DNA from: Phytophthora colocasiae
Lineage: Eukaryota > Oomycota > Peronosporomycetes > Peronosporales > Peronosporaceae
Direction: 5' to 3'
DNA length: 64,000 nt
NCBI GenBank assembly: GCA_018806915.1
Contig: JAGKQI010000104.1
Span: 806,001-870,000, forward strand
The position numbers and the translations under genes were made by a program. Shown piece by piece: positions 38,137-48,120 of the stretch. The notes under the pieces were generated by a model, which worked only from the letters and a program-made list of their open reading frames with translations, was not told the origin of the DNA and ran no database searches. Each line of letters opens with the position of its first letter. Positions within the stretch are counted from its first letter, which is position 1.

Positions 38137-39726
38137 TTAATCGATCTGTGGCTGATAGTTTTCTGTGAAGCGCTTGTCTGCTAGCTCAATCTGTTGTTGT
38201 AAGGAAGGATTAGTCTGATGGAGAAGATTTGAGTTGCAACATTCGCTCGTACCTCGTCGAATGTGCATTGCAAGAGCTCTCGCAGTCGCATATTTTCACT
38301 TTGTAGTACTGCATTTGCTTTTAACGCCTCTGCTAACGCTCGAGAAGCCTCGCAACATCCGCCGCCATCTCCAAATTGGTTTTCACTCAAACCTTCAGAG
38401 TCTGGATAGTGTGTTACCGGTCTGCAGTAAACGAGAGTTAGTGAAGAAAACACGTTGCAAATACCAACTGCAACGTGCCACATACGAAAGAGAGCCAAGG
38501 TAACTTCGAGAATCGCTTCCGGACTGAGAAAATGTGCTGTGGTCTGACAGTTTTGGGTCTTGAAATCGCTCCCTGACGTCCAAAACATGGTGTTCAAGCT
38601 CTCTGAGTGGCAACAACTTGATCATGTTGTCTCCGCCGTCGCATATCACCAATTTGTGATCAGCAACCTCATCATAGTGCAGAGGAATACAAACGATACC
38701 AAGAGGACGACAGCTCTGGTAAAGTTCCTGTCTGCGTACAGATCTTAGAGCTTGAGGAATACCTTCTACTTCGATTGTACGCACCCAGGAGTAGCAATGG
38801 TCTTGACTACGTCCAATTTGACGAATACATTCATTTCCTCTATCAGCCACGAAGATTGAGCTGCAGTTTTCGTTCCAACATAAACTCACTGGCTGATCAA
38901 ACAGTGCAGCCTCACAGCTCCCATCAGCGTGTCCTGGTCGCATTTGTCCACATATTGTGCTTGCTTTCCACGGAGAATCCCCATCCGTAGGAGGTTCAAG
39001 ACATCGAATGCAGTTATTCATGGTGTCTGCCACTAGAAGCTCCCCGTCTCGAGTTGAGATCACTGCGGATGGACTTCGAAAGAGAGAACGGACTCCATCG
39101 CGATAGCCAGAGATCTGTTTACCTGTAGATGTGTTAGTTGCACACTCTGATACTTGAATTCTGCCTCTCTTTACATCCAAACTTGCATACGCTCCTGCAA
39201 TGGTCTTGACAACTAACTTCCCATTGCTTCCACGTCGGATCTGTCGGATACAGTGATTTCCTGTATCGGCCACGACAATTGAACCATCGATATACTCGCA
39301 CACCCCCGCAGGAGAATTGAAACTTGCTTCAAGAGCTGGTCCATCGTGCCATCCTTTCTTCCCATTCCCAGCGAAATTAAAGATATTGACACCGTCCACG
39401 AAGCTACCAGTATCTGCAAGCACGCTTCTACCAGGTAAAGCAGCGAGTTTGATCTTGTGGTGACCTGTATCGCACACAAAGAGATGTCGGTCATCTGAAG
39501 ACGCAGCGATTCCCTTCGGTGACAGCAAACTCGAACATTCAACAGTCTTCACGCAATATCTTCCACTTGGTTGAGCGACAACGAACCTCACTGCATTATT
39601 ATGAGCATCCGTGAATGCCAACGTTCCATCACGTAAGGTGCACACTCCAAACGGTTGATTCAGCTCTGCTTTTCGTGCATCTCCGTCCAAATGCCCCCTT
39701 CTACCATTTCCTACATATCGTGTCAT
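38137..39726 (-). CDS. NHL-repeat beta-propeller protein with short coiled-coil tail
   Basis: Exons 39726-38486, 38421-38253 and 38190-38137 join in frame (GTATGT...TGCAG and GTACGA...AACAG introns of 64 and 62 bp) to about 487 residues. Repeats of the NHL type are visible: NQPFGVCTLRDGTLAFTDAH, SPKGIAASSDDRHLFVCDTG, NSPAGVCEYIDGSIVVADTG, RSPSAVISTRDGELLVADTM, DQPVSLCWNENCSSIFVADR. These fit one five- or six-bladed propeller, usually a protein-interaction surface. The C-terminal exon adds a helix (LKANAVLQSENMRLRELLQ). No RING or kinase domain is attached, so the role is unknown. It is divergent from the coiled-coil gene, with 119 bp between the start codons. Confidence 0.8.
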
Positions 39727-39845
39727 GCTAAGTTGTCATTGAACTTCTAGAAGGACGTCTACAGGTTGGTTACTTGTCCGTTCCAGCCCCGAAACGACCG
39801 ACCGAAGTCCTGGAAGAAAGAGGTTCAAACAGTGTTTAAGCTGCG

Positions 39846-42800
39846 ATGGACCGCTCACTAGCGCGCTCCATGCGGTCGTCGCGTGTAGCGAACAACCAAG
39901 ATGTATCGACAGAGAGTTCGGAAGTTCGTGGGAAGGAGATTCTGTTGAAACTATTGAAACAAATCATCGAGTTCCTGGAGCGTAAGGAGATGATGAGCTC
40001 ACGCGTTGCAGCGTCGAAAGAATGGAGGAAAAGCCGCAGTGGACGGCGGTCTGAGACCAGTAGCAACCTGTTCGAAGTGGTCATTCAGGTCTGCGAGCAG
40101 AGAATGAGGCGCCTTAGAAGATCTACTGGAGTTTACAACGGACAAGATTGGAGTTCTCAGTCTCCACGGATGTTGGTGGCTGAAGCGATTGTCCAGGAGC
40201 TTCTGGTGAGTCTAATGGAACTCCGGATGAAGGAGAGGGAGACACTAGTAATGGACGAAGTGGAAAGTGTGGAGATCATGCGTCAACTACATGTTCGTCT
40301 TCAGAAGGATGAGGAACTGGTTCGTACCCAGGTTTGTGTTGGAGCAGGTGATGAATGTCAGTTGGAAGAGCTTCAGTTGATGTTAAGGACGGATTTCTTA
40401 GAGGAGGTGTCGAGTGCTACGAGTCCTCAAAAGAAACAGCAGATTGACTCGGCTGCGAGCAATGAGGCGTCACTGCAGTTCGCGTGGGAGACAATTGAAG
40501 ACCAGAAGAAGGAAATCATACGACTTCGAGCGGAAAATGAGGAGCTCAAACGCTCCAATTCAAATTCAGCTCTACGAGCATCGTTTTTCGACGATGAACC
40601 TGCCAAAGTGATCAATCTACTGCGTTCTCAGCTTCCCTCGCATCACGACAAGAACTTGGATATTCTTCACGAACACATTCAACGACTGGAGAAGGCCTTG
40701 CAAACTGCCACTGCATCTCGTAGCCGTCGAGCTTGGGACGGATCCAAGTCCAGCTTTAGTAGTACAAGAGAAGATTGGTCGTCGTCCTTGTCTCGCAGTA
40801 CTGTAGGAACGGACTTCTCACGGACGCAGATCCCAAGAAACAAGTGCGAAGAGTGTCGGAAGAGCTCTGCGTCTTTGATTGAACTCCGTTCGGAAGTGAA
40901 GCAGTTCCGGGCTCAGGCTGAAGCGGATGAAGAAGCTCTATTGCAGGCGGAAAAAGATCGAGGACACTTGCGGCGCGAGAACTCAGCTATGTCTTCTGCT
41001 TTACTTTCAGCCAAGCAGAAGCAAGAAGAACTTCGACAAATGATCCTAGATCTCACACAGGAGAAGCACCAGCTGCAGAATTTGGGCGATTCGGAGCAAC
41101 GCACGTCCGAACGCAGCATCCGCGTACTGCAAGAGCAACTTCATGTGCTCGAGGAGCAAAAAGCTCATCAGAAGAGGAAGTTTGATGATCTTGTCGATAA
41201 ACTCGACACTGAAGTCAGCGAGAAACGAACAATTGCTAAGAAATACGAGGAATTGGAGACTACACACGCGGCATTGATTCAATCTACTATCGAGCTAAAG
41301 GAGCAAGTAAAACGTCTAGATGAAGCTGCAAGGCGATGTGAGAGGACGGTGAATGAGAGGGATATGACTTTGAAAGACCTACAGACTCAACTGAATTCAA
41401 TGGAAAAGGATGGAGCGACTCGAATCACGGAATTACAGGAGAAGGAAGAAGTCGTAGGTGGACTAAAAGCCCATATAGGAGAGCTACAACGCTGTTTGGA
41501 AGACGTCGAGGTGGAGAAACGCAGGTCCGCAGGCGAGATCGAGCGGCTTCTACAGACTCTTGATGAGTGCAAGAGGAAGAATCAGCGCTTGGAAAAGGGG
41601 TTTGAAGAGTTGAAACAAGGCAAAGAGCTCCTTGCGAGCTTGCAACAGGTGGAGAGAGGAGCTTCAGCGTTGCAGCTGAGCGAGTTAAAACAGGCTCGTG
41701 AACAGCTTCAAGCTCTAAAAGTTGAACTCTCTTCGACAAAGGCTGAGTGTGCTCAACTAGAAAAAGCCTTGTCGGAGGCTAATGAAATGAGCGGAGAAGC
41801 TCAGATTCAACATGGCCAAGAGATGGAGCGGATGCAACACGATCTGGAAACGTTGAATCAAAAGTGTACACGGTTGGAAGACGAAATCCTGGAATTTGAG
41901 AGTGTGAAGGGCGAGATTGACCAACGTATTACGGATTTATCCCAAGAATTGGCCGAGTCCAAGACAGCGATGCTGATGTGGATGAGCAAGTACAATTTGT
42001 CTAGGGAGGAGACACAAAAGCTCGAGAGTAATGTTCAGAGTCTGTCGGAAGAGCAGTACAGTCTCCAGCAAAGAATCCAGGAGCTCCAAACGGAATACGA
42101 AGCGCAAGAGAACGAGAGCAATGAAGATCTCAAGCAAGAACTAGAATCGTTGAAGGAGAATCAACGCGTGTCGGAGCGAGATCGACGCGTTCTGGACCAA
42201 GAAAAGAAAGCACTGATTAAGCTGGTCCAAACGCTACAGGCGCGGCCCGAGTTGCAACAACGCGCGTTCCGAGAAATGCTGGTGACGTGTCAACGAGGTA
42301 CTGAACGCTCATTCTGTCAGCTTTCGAAGCGGGTTACTGCCACTTTAGGGAAGTTGCGAGCTGTGGAGGAACGGTATGAAACTCTGAAAGCTCACGTGGT
42401 AAAGATCAAGCATTCACAAGATCAAGACTCTTCGTCGGAAGATGGATATCGAGTGGTTCCCAAGCCAGATTCTCCTCAAATTGTTGTACAAGAAGAAGAT
42501 TTCCTAAGTAGCAGTTCTTCTGCCTTTGCCATGTCGAATTCACAACCAGTGTGGATGGAAGCCATCGCACCGTTGAATGATTGCAACAAGAAGACAATTT
42601 CGTCTAATGAGCAAGTTCTAACGGCTTTGGAGAGAAACGTGAAGTTGTGGAAGTGGAAATTCTTTGTACAGTGCTTGGTGGCGAATTCCAGCAAGCGAGC
42701 GAATGTTCATCTTACCAAGGAGTTGTCAGAAGCAAACGACCAACTGAAGAAGTACAAACTACATCTTAAACTGGAAACACGTCAACGTCTTAAGCTGCAA

Positions 42801-43820
42801 CACCTTCACGTTCTCGTAGCACGACGACAGTCACAAGAATTACTACTGAGTCAACAGACTCAGTGTTTCGCGAATTGGAAGTACCAAACACAAGAAAAAC
42901 GCATGGAGACGAAATTACGAGCCAGAACGAATGACCCACTTCGACCTTCCTTTTCCCCAACTACGACGATGGCTTTGGCGAACTGTATCCAGCTCGTGCG
43001 GAGGTTCTGTGAGCCAGGACGAAAAATGGAGAAAAAGCGTCTGAAGGCTTCTGGAACTGACGAATTGACAGGATACTTATTCGAGATCAATACCAAGGTT
43101 GCTAGCTGGAGAGTAGCGGTGGATCGGAAGGTAGCGGAGTACGCGGAACGAAACAAACAACTGAAGGCGGTACAGCGCAGGTGTGCGGAGCTCAAGGACC
43201 TCGTGGGGTTGAACCAACGACTGATTGAGGAGATGGAGCGCCGTTCAGCAGGCCAACAAAGTGTTGTGGAAGCTGCGTGGGACTTTGCTTCAGCGTATAA
43301 AGCGCTTTCGCCTTCAGCACGAGCTCAAGTGTTCCAGTCTCGTGCTTTCCTCTCCGCTTCCAAGGGGATTGTCGATGGTGTCAATTCACTGGGGTTACCT
43401 CGGTCGGTGAATAAACTAAGTCAGACTCTCGGTCCTAATTCAAGCCATAAAGCTGAAGAGAAGACTGGGTCCTTGAAGAAAGTTAACTTCCTATCTGCCA
43501 GTGTTGGACCGGGTGTGAACTCAAGTTCAGCGACGGAAAAGTCTCGTAAGAAGCTGAATGACTCAAACATTGAGCTACTGGAAGACGCGGTCGGGTCGTT
43601 GAAAGGAGCAATGCAGAAGCAGCGTAACCTGCAACTGGAACTCAAGGAGAAGGAGCGATCACTGACCGTCACGACAAAGGAGCTGCAAAAGCGCAACATG
43701 CAGTTTCTGCTGCTCCGATCCTTTCTCAGGTGGAAAAGTGCTGGCTCGGCCCTTTTCCGTCACAGACATCGACAGCAACCAGCAACTGGGCAAGACTGTC
43801 CGGTATCTACTGGTAGATAG
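39846..43820 (+). CDS. Large coiled-coil protein, function unknown
   Basis: A single 1324-residue ORF, dominated by heptad coiled coil from about residue 220 to 860 (for example LEEQKAHQKRKFDDLVDKLD, LKQGKELLASLQQVERGA). A Ser-rich break lies at about residues 860-900. The C-terminal part has W-containing helical stretches (VKLWKWKFFVQCLVAN, FANWKYQTQEKRME, FLRWKSAG) spaced like those in some centrosomal proteins, such as Sfi1-type repeats; this is suggestive only. No motor or enzymatic domain is seen. A structural role at the basal body or centrosome is an inference. Confidence 0.75.
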   Translation: MDRSLARSMRSSRVANNQDVSTESSEVRGKEILLKLLKQIIEFLERKEMMSSRVAASKEWRKSRSGRRSETSSNLFEVVIQVCEQRMRRLRRSTGVYNGQDWSSQSPRMLVAEAIVQELLVSLMELRMKERETLVMDEVESVEIMRQLHVRLQKDEELVRTQVCVGAGDECQLEELQLMLRTDFLEEVSSATSPQKKQQIDSAASNEASLQFAWETIEDQKKEIIRLRAENEELKRSNSNSALRASFFDDEPAKVINLLRSQLPSHHDKNLDILHEHIQRLEKALQTATASRSRRAWDGSKSSFSSTREDWSSSLSRSTVGTDFSRTQIPRNKCEECRKSSASLIELRSEVKQFRAQAEADEEALLQAEKDRGHLRRENSAMSSALLSAKQKQEELRQMILDLTQEKHQLQNLGDSEQRTSERSIRVLQEQLHVLEEQKAHQKRKFDDLVDKLDTEVSEKRTIAKKYEELETTHAALIQSTIELKEQVKRLDEAARRCERTVNERDMTLKDLQTQLNSMEKDGATRITELQEKEEVVGGLKAHIGELQRCLEDVEVEKRRSAGEIERLLQTLDECKRKNQRLEKGFEELKQGKELLASLQQVERGASALQLSELKQAREQLQALKVELSSTKAECAQLEKALSEANEMSGEAQIQHGQEMERMQHDLETLNQKCTRLEDEILEFESVKGEIDQRITDLSQELAESKTAMLMWMSKYNLSREETQKLESNVQSLSEEQYSLQQRIQELQTEYEAQENESNEDLKQELESLKENQRVSERDRRVLDQEKKALIKLVQTLQARPELQQRAFREMLVTCQRGTERSFCQLSKRVTATLGKLRAVEERYETLKAHVVKIKHSQDQDSSSEDGYRVVPKPDSPQIVVQEEDFLSSSSSAFAMSNSQPVWMEAIAPLNDCNKKTISSNEQVLTALERNVKLWKWKFFVQCLVANSSKRANVHLTKELSEANDQLKKYKLHLKLETRQRLKLQHLHVLVARRQSQELLLSQQTQCFANWKYQTQEKRMETKLRARTNDPLRPSFSPTTTMALANCIQLVRRFCEPGRKMEKKRLKASGTDELTGYLFEINTKVASWRVAVDRKVAEYAERNKQLKAVQRRCAELKDLVGLNQRLIEEMERRSAGQQSVVEAAWDFASAYKALSPSARAQVFQSRAFLSASKGIVDGVNSLGLPRSVNKLSQTLGPNSSHKAEEKTGSLKKVNFLSASVGPGVNSSSATEKSRKKLNDSNIELLEDAVGSLKGAMQKQRNLQLELKEKERSLTVTTKELQKRNMQFLLLRSFLRWKSAGSALFRHRHRQQPATGQDCPVSTGR

Positions 43821-44346
43821 CGTGGTTGAAGACAGCCAAGAATTCAAGTGGGCCGGGCACTTTTGCTAATCAATGTGGATCACGCCTTTTGAAGCACATG
43901 TACCAGCTGTCTTGAATTTCAACACTTGAACACAAGCATAAAAAGGCCTTCTTGTCTCCAAGCAGAGAAAAAGATACGCAAATTAATTTTACTACAAATT
44001 AAAATTAATTTGCGTTGTTTTTGAAGTGTGTAAGCTCGAAAAAATATATTGTGCCCTTCGTCGCTATCGAACAGGTCAAGCAAACTTCGGCAATTTCTAC
44101 GTTGAAGTCCACTTGTTGGCGTTCATGATGGACATCAACACCTTCCCGGTCGTGCCACAATCTCTTGCGAGTTTTTTAGTCGCGGTCCGTGCATAACGCA
44201 GTGAAGTTGAAGCTGGCAGAATGGCAGTGATCCCCTTTCGTTCGCCCACGCGCTCATGCGTACGTAAACGGAACGAAGCAAGAGATCTCGGCGTTTCTTG
44301 TGTGTTGGAGAATTGTTACACTTGTTGCTTGGTTCGAGCAGCAAGA
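43821..44346. other. Intergenic with a strong AT-rich hairpin
   Basis: This lies between the coiled-coil gene and GH3 copy 1. It contains the perfect inverted repeat at 43976-44015 and otherwise nothing recognised. The long open frame upstream of the GH3 ATG (from 44221) does not look coding. Confidence 0.5.
43976..44015. repeat. Perfect 15 bp inverted repeat with 10 nt loop
   Basis: ACGCAAATTAATTTT at 43976-43990 is the exact complement of 44001-44015, separated by ACTACAAATT. It could be a transcript-end hairpin or a miniature transposon relic. Confidence 0.7.
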
Positions 44347-44362
44347 GTTCATCTCCAAATTC
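44347..44362 (+). promoter_or_regulatory. Inr-like core promoter of GH3 copy 1
   Basis: GTTCATCTCCAAATTC lies 33 bp before the ATG. GH3 copy 2 has a related GTTCACTTCTGAATTC at the equivalent place. Confidence 0.45.
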
Positions 44363-44394
44363 ACCACCAAGAGAACAAGAAATACCAACACGCG

Positions 44395-46719
44395 ATGCTC
44401 AAGAAGTGGCTCCTCGCAGTCTGCTGCGCTGCTGTTGGGCTTGTGGTAGCATCCACGGATGACCTTGACGCTCGAGCCAACTCCATCGTCGAGAACTTCA
44501 ACGCTGAACAAGTCGTCGGCCAATTGGCCCAAGTCGCCATCTTCTCCGTGCTGAACGAGGACTATTCGCTGAATGAGGACCTGGTGCGTTACTACGCCAA
44601 ACTCCACGTCGGGTCCTTCTTGACCACGCCATTCACGAACGGTGCCAACAAACTTACCGGGGCGGTAGGTTGGGATGTTGCAGAGTGGCGAGATATCATC
44701 ACGCGCATCCAAGAGATCGTCATGGAGGAGAACAACGGCATCCCGATGATCTATGGAATTGATTCGGTTCATGGTGCAGGTTTCATTCTGAACACGACAC
44801 TCTTCGGGGCTCAGATCAACGGAGCCGCCTCGTTCAACCCTGATTTGGTCTACGAAATGGGTCGAGTCACCGGTCAGGACACGCAGGCTGCTGGAATCCC
44901 GTGGGTGTTTGGGCCAATTCTCGAGATCTCAAGCAACCCGCTTTGGCCGCGTACATACGAGACGTTTGGTGAGGACCCGCACCTCGTGTCCGTCATGGCC
45001 GACGCTGTGATTCGCGGTCTGCAGAGTAACAACCAGACTGCAGCGTGTATGAAGCATTTCGTGGCGTACTCCAAGACACCTACGGGTCACGATAAAGACG
45101 GCGTCCAGATTTCGGACTTCGACTTGCTCAACTACTTTGTGCCGCCGTTCAAGGCTGCAATTGACGCGGGTGTCTTGACTACGATGGAGAACTACATCTC
45201 CATCAATGGCGTCCCCACTATCGGCAACCACAAGATCCTTCAGCAACTGCTACGTGAGGATTTGGCCTTCGATGGCCTAGCTGTCACCGATTTCGGCGAA
45301 ATGGGGTCTTTAAACTCGTTCCACCGCGTTGCACGCACAGTTGATGAAGCTGTACGCATGTCGTACGTTCACACTGGCATCGACATGAGTATGGGTGTAG
45401 GTGACGTTTACCTGAACAGCACGAAGCTCCTGCTTGAGGAAAGTCCTGAGTATTTCGACCGTCTCAAGGAATCTGCGAAGCGTATCATCAAAACAAAACT
45501 GCAGCTGGGGCTGTTCGACACTCCCATCCCAGGAGTTGATGACATCGCCAAGGTTCGCAATGACGCGGACGTTGAGAAGTCGTTGGAAATGGCTCGTGAG
45601 TCCATTGTGCTGCTCCAAAACAACGACACCACGCTTCCTATCTCGAATTCGGCGTCCGTGTTCTTGACGGGTCATTCTGCCCACAACATCGGCAACCAGT
45701 GTGGAGGTTGGAGTGTGAGCTGGCCGGGTTACACTGGCAACGAGCTATTCCCGAATGGGATTTCCGTGAAGGAGGGTATGGAAGCCATCGCTGGTGACAG
45801 GGTCACGTACTTCAATGGATTGGACTCCGACGGGAACTACACGACGGCGAACCTTACAACCGCCAAGGAACACGCCAGTCAGGCTGAGTACACCGTTGCA
45901 GTCATTGGAGAGCATCCGTACGCTGAAAAGACGGGAGACATTGACGACCTTGCTCTTCCTTCTGGCCAGATTGAGTACGTCAAGGAGCTCGCTTCTACCG
46001 GCACCAAGGTCATTGTCGTCCTCTTTGAAGGTCGTCCACGTCTGCTTGGTGACCTCCCCGAGAATGTCCACGCCGTTGTCCACGGGTTACTTGCTTGTGA
46101 ACAGGGAGGTAAGGCAATGGCCGAGATCCTCTACGGTCTGGTAAATCCAAGTGGCCGCATGCCGATCACCTACCCGAAGGACGCTGGTAACGTCATGATC
46201 CCGTACAACCATCGTGTGTCGACCCAATGCGCTGATTCTGACGACTGTGAGATGCAATGGGACTTCGGTACTGGGCTCAGTTACACCGACTTCACGTACT
46301 CTGACCTCACCCTCAGCAAGACCAACGTCACCTCCATCTCCGACACCATCGATGTCACCGTCACCGTCACGAACTCTGGTAGTATGGCCGGTAAGGAGGT
46401 GGTGATGCTGTTCCTCACACAGCCGTATCGCTCCATTTCCGTCCCAGAGGTAAAGCAGCTGAAGAAGTTCTCGAAGATCAGTCTGGATGCTGGTGCCTCG
46501 CAGGTGGTGAACTTCACGCTGACGGCGGATGACTGGAGCGTATACTACCCGCAGATCGGCAACGGCTTCAAACAGGTTGCGGAGGACACGGACTACGTGA
46601 TCGCGATCAAACCGGAGACGGACTGTGATGTGTACAACGAGACTGCTGTGGCCAACCCGTTGTGCGCGACGTTCACCCTGCAGACTGGAGAATACCCGTA
46701 CGGTGCTTTGCTTGGGTAA
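44395..46719 (+). CDS. Secreted GH3 beta-glucosidase, copy 1 (intact)
   Basis: The 774-residue product starts with a signal peptide (MLKKWLLAVCCAAVGLVVAS), so it is secreted. The GH3 (alpha/beta)8 domain follows (GIPMIYGIDSVHGAGFILNT; RTYETFGEDPHLVSVMADA; MKHFVAYSKTPTGHD). The nucleophile Asp lies in LAVTDFGEMGSL at about residue 299. The second alpha/beta domain contains SIVLLQNNDTTLPI and QCGGWSVSWPG, and ends in the fibronectin-III-like domain (TVTVTNSGSMAGKEVVMLF). Several N-glycosylation sequons are present. It hydrolyses beta-glucosides or beta-glucan oligomers, fitting remodelling or digestion of glucan walls. I start at 44395 because the signal peptide begins there; the frame is open to 44221. 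It is the only intact copy of three. Confidence 0.94.
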   Translation: MLKKWLLAVCCAAVGLVVASTDDLDARANSIVENFNAEQVVGQLAQVAIFSVLNEDYSLNEDLVRYYAKLHVGSFLTTPFTNGANKLTGAVGWDVAEWRDIITRIQEIVMEENNGIPMIYGIDSVHGAGFILNTTLFGAQINGAASFNPDLVYEMGRVTGQDTQAAGIPWVFGPILEISSNPLWPRTYETFGEDPHLVSVMADAVIRGLQSNNQTAACMKHFVAYSKTPTGHDKDGVQISDFDLLNYFVPPFKAAIDAGVLTTMENYISINGVPTIGNHKILQQLLREDLAFDGLAVTDFGEMGSLNSFHRVARTVDEAVRMSYVHTGIDMSMGVGDVYLNSTKLLLEESPEYFDRLKESAKRIIKTKLQLGLFDTPIPGVDDIAKVRNDADVEKSLEMARESIVLLQNNDTTLPISNSASVFLTGHSAHNIGNQCGGWSVSWPGYTGNELFPNGISVKEGMEAIAGDRVTYFNGLDSDGNYTTANLTTAKEHASQAEYTVAVIGEHPYAEKTGDIDDLALPSGQIEYVKELASTGTKVIVVLFEGRPRLLGDLPENVHAVVHGLLACEQGGKAMAEILYGLVNPSGRMPITYPKDAGNVMIPYNHRVSTQCADSDDCEMQWDFGTGLSYTDFTYSDLTLSKTNVTSISDTIDVTVTVTNSGSMAGKEVVMLFLTQPYRSISVPEVKQLKKFSKISLDAGASQVVNFTLTADDWSVYYPQIGNGFKQVAEDTDYVIAIKPETDCDVYNETAVANPLCATFTLQTGEYPYGALLG

Positions 46720-46971
46720 TGCGTATCAGTGTTATAGTTGCAGCAGAATGGCAGATTCGTGAAGGTGAACACCTATTAAATGACTGTAATGGACTTTGAA
46801 TACGTTAGTTTGACACACAAGATTCAGTATCATTTGCCCTACCGGTAGTTAGAGAACTCCAACTTTTCCCTGGCAAAACCATGAAATCGTGAAATCCGCG
46901 GCATAAATTCCACTCCGTGAATATAAGTAGCAGTAAGCGAAAGAGAGCAATTCGAGCCGTGCTAGCGATCG

Positions 46972-48120
46972 CTATTGTTGATCCGTAGCTGCCTTTGTCA
47001 TTGCCTGCGTCCAACTCGATATGAGTTTGTTGAGAGCGAGCTCTGCTGTGTCGATTTGCTCTTGATTAGCATGACCATCCTTCAGAACTTGAAGCGTAGT
47101 CATTGCCTTTTGCACAGATACAGATAATCTGTCCAAAACAACGCAGTTTTCCCCCTTTCTTGCTTCTTCTCCCACTTGCTGAAGCCTACCTCGCTCCACT
47201 TGCGCTGGCTGGCGTTCAACTATCCCAGACCCCTCATCTTCACCTTCTTGGGTATTCTCGAGACTGTAGCCTATTGCACCTAGGCGACGCCGCTTAGGAG
47301 AAGTTTCATCACCTGCATCAAGTAGAGGTAGATGTGCTCGGGCCTCCTGGTGAGCTTCCTTAGGTAGCAGCCTCACGTGTGTTTTCTGTGGTAGTAACCC
47401 TACTATAAGCACCTGGTGGCCTTCTCGAGCCTGAAGCCAATCGTCCATGTAGAGAGCGTCAACATGGCCATCACAATACTTCCAAAAAGCATCGCTAGAC
47501 TTTGCTTTCTTCGCCTTGGTTAAAGCATTTTCATAACGTTGGATAATCTTTTTCCATATCCATTTCAGCTTACTCCTTGAGTGCGGTAAAGCCAACGTCG
47601 GATCAATGAGAATGTACTGAGGCTTATCCCACGCGAAGCTGTTGTAGCGCTGCTTGTCGTTATTGTAAGCTTTTGTAATATCCACCCAATATTGAGCGTT
47701 CTCGTTACCCTCATGACGACTTAAAGTCTTACCAGCTTCACCCAGACGATCCACAAATTCATCCGAGAAAATGACATTAAGCAACCGGAACGAACAGTGT
47801 CGAGTTCCCTTGCCCTCGTATGGCGGAATCGTTTCCTCGCTGAACTCCTCCGATGGATCGTTGATGCCGTCAGGTCGGGCCCTGTAGTACTCCCAGAGAA
47901 GACTGATGTAGCCAGCTTTGTGGTCCCAATTAGTGCGACGGCTCGTGGCCTTAAGACTCAGCTTCGTGCACACCCTGCGGAGTGTTTTGGCATTGCTGAC
48001 GCTGAGAAATGCGGACAGGTTCTCTTCCGTCTTGTTCAGGTCGTCACTCTGAAGGTCACCGTCGTTCTTACCTTGGAGGACATCAATAATCTTGTTAGCC
48101 TCTTCTTCTTCGCCCCGCAT
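46972..48120 (-). CDS. Unknown protein, possibly of a repetitive oomycete family
   Basis: A 382-residue intronless ORF. An acidic N-terminus is followed by a region (about 90-230) with conserved-looking aromatic spacing: CSFRLLNVIFSDEFVDRLGE, then YWVDITKAYNNDKQRYNSFA and LKWIWKKIIQRYENALTKAK. This spacing recalls Myb/SANT- or MADF-like domains in transposon-associated proteins. A basic patch (SPKRRRLG) may be a nuclear signal, and the C-terminus is helical (LQVLKDGHANQEQIDTAEL). Unlike its GH3 neighbours it is on the minus strand. I found no terminal repeats around it. I suspect mobile-element origin but cannot prove it. Confidence 0.5.
   Translation of the reverse strand: MRGEEEEANKIIDVLQGKNDGDLQSDDLNKTEENLSAFLSVSNAKTLRRVCTKLSLKATSRRTNWDHKAGYISLLWEYYRARPDGINDPSEEFSEETIPPYEGKGTRHCSFRLLNVIFSDEFVDRLGEAGKTLSRHEGNENAQYWVDITKAYNNDKQRYNSFAWDKPQYILIDPTLALPHSRSKLKWIWKKIIQRYENALTKAKKAKSSDAFWKYCDGHVDALYMDDWLQAREGHQVLIVGLLPQKTHVRLLPKEAHQEARAHLPLLDAGDETSPKRRRLGAIGYSLENTQEGEDEGSGIVERQPAQVERGRLQQVGEEARKGENCVVLDRLSVSVQKAMTTLQVLKDGHANQEQIDTAELALNKLISSWTQAMTKAATDQQ

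Noticed and set aside
44221..44394. N-terminal extension of GH3 copy 1
   Set aside because: The signal peptide begins at 44395 and an Inr-like element lies inside the proposed extension at 44347-44362.
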